Shown here: positions 25,766 through 32,512 of the stretch, in pieces
Numbering within the stretch: position 1 is the stretch's first letter
Layout: every line of letters starts with the position of its first letter
Assembly (NCBI GenBank): GCA_023381895.1
Contig: JAMCTA010000010.1
Location: 1 to 32,512 of the forward strand
Origin: Chloroflexota bacterium
GTDB lineage: Bacteria; Chloroflexota; UBA4733
DNA length: 32,512 bases
Direction: 5' to 3'
Program-made: the position numbers and the translations under genes
Notes under the pieces: generated by a model
What the model was told of the DNA's origin: nothing
Database searches by the model: none
What the model saw: the letters and a program-made list of their open reading frames with translations, nothing else

Positions 25766-27826
25766 GTGGATAGCCGTTGGCGCAATGACGAGGTGCAGGG
25801 GGCCAGTGAGCTTGACCTGCTGGTGTACCGATCGCGACTCCTAGGAACCACCCCGAATCTGGTGAACTTTGGGGGCGGGAACACGTCAGGTAAGACGGTG
25901 ATACCCGACTTTCGCGGCCACCCCACTCCGGCCCTGCTCGTGAAAGCGAGCGGCGTCGACCTCGCTACGTGTGAGGGCGCTGACTTTTCGCCGCTCCGCC
26001 TCGATGACGTCGTCGCTTTGGGTGAGCGCGATGAGGTCACAGACTCCGACATGGTCGACTACCTGCGTCACGCACTCATCAATCAGCAGGCGAAACGACC
26101 TTCGATCGAGACGCTCCTGCACGCTCTCCTCCCGTTTCCCCACATTGATCACACGCACGCCACCGTGGCGCTCGCATTCTGTGCAGCGGAACACGGCAAG
26201 GAGCTCGTCGAGCAGATCTTCGGTGAGCGCGCCGTCTGGGTACCCTACGTCCGCCCGGGCTTCCAGCTTGGCAAGCTGGCCCGCACCGCACTGCAGGAAC
26301 GACCTCGCGCCGAGGCGATGTTTCTGGAGAAGCACGGGCTCGTGACTTGGGGAAACACCTCCCAGGAGTGCTACGAGCGGACCCGGGCGACCATCAGCAC
26401 ACTGGAGGAGGCCGTCGCCACAGCAGTGCGAAAGCGTGATCCGTTCGGCAGTAGTCCAGATAATCGCCTCCCGCCGGAACATACACGAGCACGCTGGCTC
26501 GCTCTTCTCCCTGTGCTCCGGGGAGCCCTGGGGTCGCGTCATCACGTTATCCTCCAACGCGATGACAGTGAGTCCGTGACAGCATTCCTCGCCAGTCCCA
26601 CGGCACGCGACCTGGCGAAGCGAGGCGTGGCAACTCCAGATTATGTCCTCTACACGGGTATCCGGCCGCTCTGGGTCGACGGCGCTGCGACGGTAGCAGA
26701 GCAAGAGCTACCCGGTCTCATTCACATCAGTGTCAAGGCCTATGAGCAGGACTACGAAGCAGCTTTCCAACGTTACTGCTCCGCGAGCACGACCATGCTC
26801 GATCCCGCTCCGCGCGTCGTGCTATTGCCAGGCTTAGGCATGGTTGCTGCCGGAACAGACGTCATCACGGCGGCATCCGCGCTCGAAAACTTCTGCCAGA
26901 CCATCGCAGTGATGCGTGGCGCGGAGGCGCTGGATCGCTATGCGACGCTGCATCCAGAGCAAGCCTACGAGATCGAATACTGGCCGCTGGAGCGCGACAA
27001 GCTGAAGCAGCGCCGACCCGCGGATGAGCTCAGCGGGCGTGTTGCCGTCATCACAGGCGGTGCGTCGGGCATCGGCCGTGCCACTGCACACCGGCTGGCT
27101 CAAGCCGGGGCACACCTCGTCGTGCTCGATATCAACGTCGATGGCTCTCACGCCGTCGCTGAAGCCATCGACAGCCGCAACGGCCACGGCCGGGCTATTG
27201 GACTCCTCTGTGATGTCACCAGCGAACAGTCCACGGCTTGCGCCTTTGAGGAAGCTATTCTACGGTACGGTGGCGCTGACATCGTCGTGGCGAACGCTGG
27301 CCTGGCAGCATCGCACAGCATCGAGGAGACATCGCTGGCTGAGTGGCAGCACCTCCACGACGTCATGACTACTGGCTATTTTCTGACCGCGCGCACTGCC
27401 TTCCGCATCTTCCGGCAGCAGGGAACCGGGGGAAACCTGGTCGTGATGTCGTCCAAGAATGGCCTCTCCGCTGCAAAGAACGTCCTGGCCTATGCCACAG
27501 CAAAGGCTGCGGAGCTGCAGATGACACGCTGTCTTGCTGAAGAGGGTGGCAGTGCCGGAATCCGCGTCAATGCCGTAGCTCCGGACGCCGTCTTCCGGGG
27601 ATCAACCATCTGGAACCCTCAATGGCGCGAAGAACGCTCTCGCTCCCACGGAGTCCCTCTGGAGCAACTGGAAGACTACTACCGCCTCCGTTCGGTCCTC
27701 AAAGTGAACATTTTTCCCGAGGACGTCGCTGAAGCCGTACTCTTCCTGTGCTCCGACCGGTCCGCCAAGACCACCGGCTGCACGATCACGGTCGATGGCG
27801 GTGTCACCACTGCTTACCCCAGATAG
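25766..27826 (+). CDS. rhaEW: Bifunctional L-rhamnulose-1-phosphate aldolase/L-lactaldehyde dehydrogenase
   Basis: This 686-residue fusion joins an N-terminal class II aldolase (about 1-400) and a C-terminal SDR (about 423-686). The aldolase part has NFGGGNTSGK and DHTHATVALAF with metal-binding His129 and His131, then EKHGLVTWG with His190. The SDR part has TGGASGIG at 430-437, VVANAG near 507-511, MSSKNG (Ser561/562) and Y575-x3-K579. Enzymes with this fusion cleave L-rhamnulose 1-phosphate to dihydroxyacetone phosphate and lactaldehyde, and oxidise lactaldehyde to lactate; RhaEW is known from Chloroflexus and Bacillus. GTG 25766 has GGAAGGA upstream. Other rhamnose genes (isomerase, kinase) are not in the window. 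The divergent ABC cluster may supply its substrate. A role with another deoxysugar phosphate cannot be excluded. Confidence 0.88.
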   Translation: MDSRWRNDEVQGASELDLLVYRSRLLGTTPNLVNFGGGNTSGKTVIPDFRGHPTPALLVKASGVDLATCEGADFSPLRLDDVVALGERDEVTDSDMVDYLRHALINQQAKRPSIETLLHALLPFPHIDHTHATVALAFCAAEHGKELVEQIFGERAVWVPYVRPGFQLGKLARTALQERPRAEAMFLEKHGLVTWGNTSQECYERTRATISTLEEAVATAVRKRDPFGSSPDNRLPPEHTRARWLALLPVLRGALGSRHHVILQRDDSESVTAFLASPTARDLAKRGVATPDYVLYTGIRPLWVDGAATVAEQELPGLIHISVKAYEQDYEAAFQRYCSASTTMLDPAPRVVLLPGLGMVAAGTDVITAASALENFCQTIAVMRGAEALDRYATLHPEQAYEIEYWPLERDKLKQRRPADELSGRVAVITGGASGIGRATAHRLAQAGAHLVVLDINVDGSHAVAEAIDSRNGHGRAIGLLCDVTSEQSTACAFEEAILRYGGADIVVANAGLAASHSIEETSLAEWQHLHDVMTTGYFLTARTAFRIFRQQGTGGNLVVMSSKNGLSAAKNVLAYATAKAAELQMTRCLAEEGGSAGIRVNAVAPDAVFRGSTIWNPQWREERSRSHGVPLEQLEDYYRLRSVLKVNIFPEDVAEAVLFLCSDRSAKTTGCTITVDGGVTTAYPR

Positions 27827-27907
27827 GGCACCCTTGCGGTATGGCAAGGCGCTACACTACCTTTATCAGGACAATGAATGTGCTGCCTAGCAGGGGAGAC
27901 AACTACT

Positions 27908-28363
27908 GTGGTTGAAGTCGGTCAACAGGCTCCGGACTTTGAGCTCACTGACACTGAGCAGAACACCGTCAGACTTTCAGATTTCCGTGGCAGGCCGGTT
28001 GTGCTCTTCTTCTTTCCAATGGCATTCACCGGTGTTTGCGAGTTACAGCTCAGCCAGCACCAACACCGTCTCCAGGACTTCACAGACCTCGGGGCGCAGA
28101 TCCTCGCGATCAGTGCCGATCAGAGAGCAGCGCAAAAGGAGTTTGCCGGTCGCTGTGGCGTCAACGGCTTCCCGATCCTGAGCGACGCCCGCCACAATGT
28201 CATCAAAGCTTATGGCGTCTACCGCGAGGCTGGCCCCGTCAACGAGCGGGCAACGTTCATCCTTGGTAAGGATGGCAACATCGTCTACAAGTTCATCGAG
28301 GCCGCTCCAGGAAACTGGCAGGGCATCGACGTGGAGCTGGAACAGCTACGCAAGCTCCAGTAG
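27908..28363 (+). CDS. Peroxiredoxin, AhpE-like
   Basis: This 151-residue thioredoxin-fold peroxidase has VGQQAPDFEL at the start and the active-site PMAFTGVC with Thr41 and the peroxidatic Cys44. The conserved Arg is in NERATFIL. The sequence after Cys44 (ELQLSQHQHRL) resembles AhpE-type enzymes. A second Cys (Cys83, GRCGVNGFP) is present and could form a disulfide, so one-Cys versus two-Cys chemistry is not settled. Such enzymes reduce hydrogen peroxide and organic peroxides in the cytoplasm. GTG 27908 follows AGGGGAGA by about nine bases; an in-frame upstream start at 27878 adds ten residues that do not look like family sequence. Confidence 0.88.
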   Translation: MVEVGQQAPDFELTDTEQNTVRLSDFRGRPVVLFFFPMAFTGVCELQLSQHQHRLQDFTDLGAQILAISADQRAAQKEFAGRCGVNGFPILSDARHNVIKAYGVYREAGPVNERATFILGKDGNIVYKFIEAAPGNWQGIDVELEQLRKLQ

Positions 28364-28384
28364 CAGGAATCTCTTTCTTGGGCT

Positions 28385-28424
28385 CACTACGGCTCAAGGT
28401 CATCCAACTCTTTGAGGCGTAGTG
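28385..28424. terminator. Long stem-loop between the peroxiredoxin gene and lysA
   Basis: CACTACGGCTCAAGG (28385-28399) and CTTTGAGGCGTAGTG (28410-28424) can pair at 13 of 15 positions around a ten-base loop, starting 22 bases after the peroxiredoxin stop. There is no T-run behind it on the plus strand, so it may be a factor-dependent terminator, a processing/stability hairpin, or part of the lysA leader. It does not resemble a lysine riboswitch. Confidence 0.4.
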
Positions 28425-28479
28425 TCTGCAATACGGTCGTCGATGCAGGCTTCTATAGCGAGCATGAGGGAGTTCGAGC

Positions 28480-29829
28480 GTGGTGACGCTCCAGGGAACC
28501 CAGCGCATCAATGCCGCAGGGCATCTTGAGGTCGGTGGCTGCGACACCGTCGCCCTTGCGCGGGAATTTGGCACACCACTCTACGTCCTCGACGAGGCCG
28601 AGCTGCGCGGGCGTTGCAGCGCCTACCGCCAGGCCTTTCAGGCACGCTATCCTCACACAGGCGTAGCGTATGCAGGCAAGGCGCTGCTCACGACAGCGGT
28701 CGCCCGCATCGTTGAACAGGAAGGATTAGAGCTCGACGTAGCCTCAGGCGGAGAACTCACCACCGCACTTGCTGCTGATTTCCCAGCGCACAGGATCACG
28801 CTTCACGGCAACTTCAAGCTGCAGAGCGAGCTGGAGCTGGCATTGCACCAGGGGGTCGGCAGGATCGTCGTCGACAGCATGCTCGAGCTGTCACAGCTGG
28901 CAGAGCTTGCGAAGCGTCTCCTCAAACGCCCCACTATCGTCCTACGTGTTGCGCCGGGTGTCGATCCCCACACCCACGGCAAGATCAGCACAGGACAAGA
29001 CGACACGAAGTTCGGGTTCAACATCAGCAATGGCGCCGCTGAAGCCGGGGTTATCGAAGCCCTCAGACATCCGGAGTTGCACCTTACCGGCTTTCACGCC
29101 CACGTCGGCTCGCAACTGCTCGATACCGAAGCCCACGAGGCTGCTGCGCACATCATCTGTCAGTTTGCAGCCACTATGCGCGATCACTACCAGCTGACTA
29201 TTCGCGATCTCATCCTGGGTGGTGGTCTCGGAATCCAGTATCTTCCAGAGCAGCTGCCACCATCCATAGAGAGCTTTGCGAAGCAGCTCACCTCTGCCTT
29301 TTCCAAAGCTCTACACCGCTACGACTTGGGCACACCCCACCTGGGTATCGAGCCAGGTCGCTCGATCGCTGGTGAAGCCGGTTTGACCCTATACACGGTC
29401 GGACCAATCAAGCACGCTCCCATCGCTGCGGCGCCCGGTGAGCGTGTGTACGTTGCGATTGATGGCGGCCTCTCCGACAATCCGCGTCCTCTCATGTACG
29501 ACGCGCGCTACCAGGCGCTTCTCGCGAATCGTGCGGCGGAAGCGGCAACCTTCACCGTCCGCGTCGCAGGGCGTCACTGCGAGACCGACACTTTGCTCCC
29601 CTCGGTAGATCTGCCGTTTCCCGCAGCGGGAGATATACTGGCGGTCCTCGCCACTGGCGCCTACAACTATGCTATGGCAAGCAACTACAATCGCTTCCCC
29701 CGCCCGGCGATGATTCTTGTCCGCGATGGTACCGCCGAGGTGATCGTTCGGCGGGAGACGGTAGACGATCTACTCCGGCAGGACGTCATTCCCGAACGGT
29801 TACGAGCTACATCACCGCTTAAGGTCTAG
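28480..29829 (+). CDS. lysA: Diaminopimelate decarboxylase
   Basis: LysA converts meso-diaminopimelate to L-lysine using PLP. The 449-residue protein has the PLP lysine in VAYAGKALL (Lys67), LHGNFK (usually HGNNK), FHAHVGSQ near 205-212, the phosphate-binding GGGLGI near 247-252, EPGRSIAGEAG at 291-301, GRHCETDTL with Cys367 and Asp370, and AYNYAMASNYN at about 394-404. These distinguish it from other fold-III decarboxylases such as ornithine/arginine decarboxylases. GTG 28480 follows GAGGGAG by about eight bases; the next codon is also GTG. A RibD-type reductase gene follows after 19 bases. Confidence 0.93.
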   Translation: MVTLQGTQRINAAGHLEVGGCDTVALAREFGTPLYVLDEAELRGRCSAYRQAFQARYPHTGVAYAGKALLTTAVARIVEQEGLELDVASGGELTTALAADFPAHRITLHGNFKLQSELELALHQGVGRIVVDSMLELSQLAELAKRLLKRPTIVLRVAPGVDPHTHGKISTGQDDTKFGFNISNGAAEAGVIEALRHPELHLTGFHAHVGSQLLDTEAHEAAAHIICQFAATMRDHYQLTIRDLILGGGLGIQYLPEQLPPSIESFAKQLTSAFSKALHRYDLGTPHLGIEPGRSIAGEAGLTLYTVGPIKHAPIAAAPGERVYVAIDGGLSDNPRPLMYDARYQALLANRAAEAATFTVRVAGRHCETDTLLPSVDLPFPAAGDILAVLATGAYNYAMASNYNRFPRPAMILVRDGTAEVIVRRETVDDLLRQDVIPERLRATSPLKV

Positions 29830-29848
29830 AATTTCGCCGGACTTAGCT

Positions 29849-30607
29849 ATGCTGCGTGAGCTACTCCCATCAGCACGCGAGTGGGATGCTGACCCCGAAG
29901 GAATATATGACCACGTTCTCTTCCCGGTCTTGAGCGACCGTCCCTATGTCTTTGCCAATATGGTGTCGAGTATCGATGGCAAAGCACAGGTCAACGGCCG
30001 GGCTACCGGACTTGGCAGCCCACTTGACCAGGCACTTATGCGCCATCTCCGAGCACGCGCAGATCTTATCCTCGAGGGGGCCGGCACGGTGCGATCCGAC
30101 AGAGTCTTCAGTCAGCTGTCCAGTCCGCTTATCGGTCAGAGGCTCGCACGTGGCCAGCAGGCGGAGCCGCGGTGGGGAGTGGTCTCCCGCTCTGGGAACG
30201 TCCCGCTAGACGGACCACTATTTACAGCGCCGTCTATCCCGACAGTCGTGCTTTCGCCGGATACAGATCTGGCTCACCGCATTGCCGCCTCCGGAGGGCA
30301 CTGTGAGCTTGTCTCCATCCCAGCGGAAGGGGACCTCCGTGCTGCCTTCGCCACCCTGCGTCAGAAATACGGTATCCGCTGGCTGTTGGCTGAAGGTGGG
30401 CCGCACCTCTTGCACTCCCTCACGCGACAGAGGCTGCTGGACGAACTTTTCTTGACCTTTGCTCCAAGAGTGGTGGCCGGAGATGTGCTCACTACGATCG
30501 AGGGGGAGCCGTTCGATCTCGACCACGCCCACGTCGAGATCGTCTCGCTCTATGAACGGCGCAGCGAGCTCTTCTTTCGCTATCGTATTCGCTATACCGG
30601 CTCCTAG
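29849..30607 (+). CDS. RibD C-terminal/dihydrofolate reductase-like protein
   Basis: This 252-residue protein has the RibD_C (PF01872) motifs: FANMVSSIDGKAQVNG, LRARADLILEGAGTVRSD, and WLLAEGGPHLLHSLTRQRLLDELFLT. Family members reduce the ribosylamino-pyrimidine intermediate of riboflavin synthesis or related pterin-like compounds with NADPH. There is no N-terminal deaminase domain as in full RibD, and no other riboflavin gene is near, so a stand-alone pyrimidine reductase or an unrelated reductase are both possible. ATG 29849 has only a weak GGA upstream. It begins 19 bases after lysA, so co-transcription is likely. Confidence 0.8.
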   Translation: MLRELLPSAREWDADPEGIYDHVLFPVLSDRPYVFANMVSSIDGKAQVNGRATGLGSPLDQALMRHLRARADLILEGAGTVRSDRVFSQLSSPLIGQRLARGQQAEPRWGVVSRSGNVPLDGPLFTAPSIPTVVLSPDTDLAHRIAASGGHCELVSIPAEGDLRAAFATLRQKYGIRWLLAEGGPHLLHSLTRQRLLDELFLTFAPRVVAGDVLTTIEGEPFDLDHAHVEIVSLYERRSELFFRYRIRYTGS

Positions 30608-30665
30608 GAGCCGGTCACCAACGACCGCTAGTCGGAGCACCTCCCTAAATCCTTCCACGGGGCCT

Positions 30666-30761
30666 GTTGCGAAAGGCGGGGCCCTCACCCCAGCTCGCCA
30701 AGGCTCGCCACCCCTCCCCAAGCTTGGGGGAGGGGTAGGGGGTGAGGGTCTCCTTCGCAAC
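30666..30761. repeat. Nested inverted-repeat (MITE-like) element
   Basis: The outer arms are GTTGCGAAAGG (from 30666) through CCCTCACCCC (to 30691), and their inverted counterparts run from GGGGTGAGGG (from about 30739) to CTTCGCAAC (to 30761). The inner arms are CCCCTCCCCA (30711-30720) and TGGGGGAGGGG (30725-30735), with one extra G, around AGCT. CCCTCACCCC/GGGGTGAGGG arms around a CCCCTCCCC core are often seen as dispersed intergenic palindromes in bacteria. It lies between two converging genes and may also end transcription from both sides. Confidence 0.65.
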
Positions 30762-30784
30762 GCCATTCTGGTTTGATTTAGCTG

Positions 30785-31498
30785 CTACGCTGGCCCCGCA
30801 CGCTCTTCTATAATAGTAGATGCTATATCGGTACCAGGGAGAACACCTTGAGGCCAGATCGTCTCATCGTTCTCGAAGAACTCCTTCTTCCAGATGGGGA
30901 CGATTTCCTTGAGGCGGTCGATGCCATAGCGGCACGCAGCGAAGGCTTCGGCTCGATGCGGAGCACTCGCAGCTACTATCACGCTAACTTGACCCACCTC
31001 GAGATACCCGAGACGGTGCGCGATCGCCAGACGGGCCATTGGCCAGCGCTCTTCAGTCTCCACGGCCACCTGCTGGAGTGTGGCAAGGGCCATCTCCGGA
31101 TAGGCCTCATACTCGAGAGCACGCACACTCCGTCCATCGGTGTGATTCCGCACGATCCCAGAGAACACCACGAGCCCCCCATCGCTGGGCCGGAGAACCG
31201 CGCTCACAAGCCGGTCGGTACTCAGAGGCTCCGTGGTGAGTTCCACAGTGCCTGCTCCACCGCTCACGGGAGGCAACAGCGCCAGTTCATCTCCGTCTTT
31301 GAGAAGAGTATCCGCGCGGACAAAATCATGATTCACGGCGAGAGCGATCGACTGCCTCACCTTCTCCAGGGCTGGCCAGCGGCTGACACACGCCTGCCAA
31401 GCATCCAGGACAGAGCTCCCGTCAGCGAGCGCCAGCACACTCTCGCTCGTGCCGGCGAGCTCGCGCAAAGAGGCGAAAAGACGCACGCGAATGTGCAC
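30785..31498 (-). CDS. moaX: MoaD-MoaE fusion, molybdopterin synthase
   Basis: Molybdopterin synthase puts two sulfurs onto precursor Z (cPMP). Residues 1-81 form a MoaD (ubiquitin-fold) domain ending in PPVSGG (Gly80-Gly81). Residues from about 84 form MoaE, with VVFSGIVRNHTDGRSVRALEYEAY, then HRLGYLEVGQVSVIVAASAPHR and DRLKEIVPIWKKEFF carrying the catalytic lysines (Lys197, Lys204/205). MoaD needs a free C-terminal Gly-Gly for thiocarboxylation, so the fused protein should be cleaved after Gly81; the mycobacterial MoaX fusion is a known parallel. GTG 31498 has GAGGGAG upstream. No other molybdenum cofactor gene is in view. Confidence 0.9.
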   Translation of the reverse strand: MHIRVRLFASLRELAGTSESVLALADGSSVLDAWQACVSRWPALEKVRQSIALAVNHDFVRADTLLKDGDELALLPPVSGGAGTVELTTEPLSTDRLVSAVLRPSDGGLVVFSGIVRNHTDGRSVRALEYEAYPEMALATLQQVAVETEERWPMARLAIAHRLGYLEVGQVSVIVAASAPHRAEAFAACRYGIDRLKEIVPIWKKEFFENDETIWPQGVLPGTDIASTIIEERAGPA

Positions 31499-31535
31499 CG
31501 CACTTCTCCCTCACGAATTTAGGTGCTCATCAACA

Positions 31536-31545
31536 TGACATGTCA
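31536..31545. promoter_or_regulatory. Perfect palindrome TGACATGTCA between divergent genes
   Basis: A ten-base perfect palindrome lies in the gap between moaX (minus) and the CPVCNK membrane-protein gene (plus), 38 bases before the moaX start. It partly overlaps a possible moaX -35. It could be an operator; no regulator family was recognised. Confidence 0.25.
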
Positions 31546-31635
31546 GTGTACAAGCCTACACGCCCCCCCGTCGAACAGCACCGTCCCATCCCTCCTGACT
31601 CTGACACCAGGGGCTTCATTACTTCAGGACGCAGC

Positions 31636-31641
31636 TATACT
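31636..31641 (+). promoter_or_regulatory. Candidate -10 element for the CPVCNK membrane-protein gene
   Basis: TATACT lies 28 bases before the gene start, matching the -10 form seen at other promoters in the window. No convincing -35 is visible 17-18 bases upstream, so this is tentative. Confidence 0.3.
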
Positions 31642-31668
31642 TGAGCGGCAAGATATAGTGAGGGAGGG

Positions 31669-32148
31669 ATGATGGCCGGACAGACCTTGGCAATGCTCCC
31701 TCTCCCAGTGAGAATGTTACTTTACGGTAGTGTCGGCTCACTGGTAACACTGCTCATTATCGGCATCCCTACCGCCGTCATCCCCAATCCATTCTTCGAG
31801 CGCATGGTCGCCACTACCCCCTTCAACGCCTTCTTTCTCGTCACGACGTGCGCACTGGTCGGAGTTCTCAGCGCCACATACGCGCTGCCAGCTACGTGCA
31901 GCCTGGAAGAAAAGAGACTGACCCTCGGCGGCGTGTTTTCCTTCTTAGCAGTCGGATGCCCCGTATGCAACAAGATCGTCTTGTTGCTCCTGGGTGCAAG
32001 TGGTGCGGTCACTATCTTTCAGCCGTTGCAACCATTCCTTGGTATCGCGTCACTGTCACTCTTGATCTGGGCGATCGCCGTTCGCGTCAGGAGTGTGCGC
32101 AACACGCTCATCCTTCCGGCAGCGTCGCGTCCAGCACGCGCACGGTAG
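31669..32148 (+). CDS. Small membrane protein with an intramembrane CPVCNK motif
   Basis: The 159-residue product has four likely membrane helices (about 16-38, 52-72, 86-113 with the motif, 118-140) and a basic tail. GCPVCNK (Cys97 and Cys100) lies within the third helix, followed by [20 protein letters not shown] recognise this as a recurring uncharacterised membrane family with a CPxCNK motif, but I cannot give a name. The CxxC pair in a membrane helix suggests thiol-disulfide chemistry or metal binding, as in quinone-linked thiol oxidoreductases; this is inference. ATG 31669 or 31672 follows a strong GAGGGAGGG. It is followed by uvrA after 157 bases. Confidence 0.7.
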   Translation: MMAGQTLAMLPLPVRMLLYGSVGSLVTLLIIGIPTAVIPNPFFERMVATTPFNAFFLVTTCALVGVLSATYALPATCSLEEKRLTLGGVFSFLAVGCPVCNKIVLLLLGASGAVTIFQPLQPFLGIASLSLLIWAIAVRVRSVRNTLILPAASRPARAR

Positions 32149-32305
32149 AGCACAAGCCGGACCCTCTCAGAGAACTGCTTGGCCTGACCCCAAGCTCTCT
32201 GGCATCTCTTCCTCGACCTTACGTCGTTATTCACGGAGTCCCAGCGACTGGCGAGGTGCACGGCCCAGCCGAAGCAGGCGGGTGGCCGGTACAATCATTC
32301 ACACT

Positions 32306-32512
32306 GTGACTGATGACTTCATCACTATTCGCGGCGCGCGCCAGCACAACCTCAAGAATATCGACCTCAGACTTCCCAAGGGTCGGCTAATCGTCTTCTC
32401 CGGGCTCTCAGGCTCGGGTAAGTCGAGCCTCGCCTTTGACACTCTGCACGCTGAGGCGCAGCGCCGCTACGTCGAATCCCTATCCCCATATGCACGCCAG
32501 ATCCTTGGCCAG
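32306..32512 (+). CDS. uvrA: UvrA, excinuclease ABC subunit A (N-terminal 69 codons)
   Basis: From GTG 32306 the frame reads [20 protein letters not shown], then the Walker A loop [16 protein letters not shown] and [18 protein letters not shown] up to the window edge. UvrA is the damage-sensing ATPase of nucleotide excision repair. The usual [20 protein letters not shown] is altered to [20 protein letters not shown], so it may be a UvrA2-type paralogue; the visible part cannot decide. A TACAAT hexamer at 32290-32295 is only ten bases before the GTG and no SD is visible, so the message could be leaderless. Confidence 0.93.
   Translation, partial: MTDDFITIRGARQHNLKNIDLRLPKGRLIVFSGLSGSGKSSLAFDTLHAEAQRRYVESLSPYARQILGQ

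Noticed and set aside
28364..28479. Lysine riboswitch upstream of lysA
   Set aside because: The gap is too short and shows only one simple stem-loop without the conserved junction sequences.

Overview
The window looks like a chromosomal segment of a moderately GC-rich bacterium, most likely of the phylum Chloroflexota. The support is indirect: a DUF3090-family gene, a bifunctional rhamnulose-phosphate aldolase/lactaldehyde dehydrogenase of the RhaEW type known from Chloroflexus and Bacillus, a MoaD-MoaE fusion, frequent GTG/TTG starts, and extracytoplasmic proteins with Thr/Ser/Pro-rich linkers. I would not name a genus. No rRNA, tRNA, CRISPR array, transposase or phage gene is visible.

Left part (1-13.1 kb) is mostly housekeeping. 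An Rrf2/IscR-type regulator overlaps the start of sufC (minus strand, running off the left edge), with an inverted repeat lying over its putative transcription start. Then come rimI-like and SDR genes (plus). A minus-strand group follows: a large GT-C-like membrane protein, a DUF1015 protein and the tRNA-modifying enzyme QueG. Next is a DUF3090 gene interrupted by an in-frame TGA (plus). After it, on the minus strand, are an SGNH/GDSL hydrolase, a polysaccharide-deacetylase lipoprotein and a bifunctional (p)ppGpp synthetase/hydrolase Rel.

Middle part (13.25-25.5 kb) is a twelve-kilobase, single-strand (minus) cluster of eight genes. In transcription order they are: a giant substrate-binding protein with two tandem beta-sandwich-like modules; an ABC permease pair; an NHL-repeat/TPR protein with a C-terminal membrane anchor; a YIP1-type membrane protein; a DUF5696 protein; and a second, unrelated ABC permease pair. 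No ATPase is encoded. A consensus-like promoter (TTGACA-N18-TATGAT) precedes the cluster, and the divergent gene is rhaEW. This is the most interesting part of the window: it resembles a carbohydrate uptake/processing system with unusual membrane accessory proteins, and the neighbour suggests, but does not prove, a rhamnose-containing substrate.

Right part (25.7-32.5 kb): rhaEW, a one-Cys-like peroxiredoxin, lysA and a RibD C-terminal-type reductase on the plus strand. A palindromic repeat element then separates these from a MoaD-MoaE fusion on the minus strand. A small membrane protein with a CPVCNK motif and the first 69 codons of uvrA (plus) close the window.

Start codons were chosen by Shine-Dalgarno (SD) match, overlap with neighbours and candidate promoters. 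All family calls rest on motif recognition by eye, without database searches.
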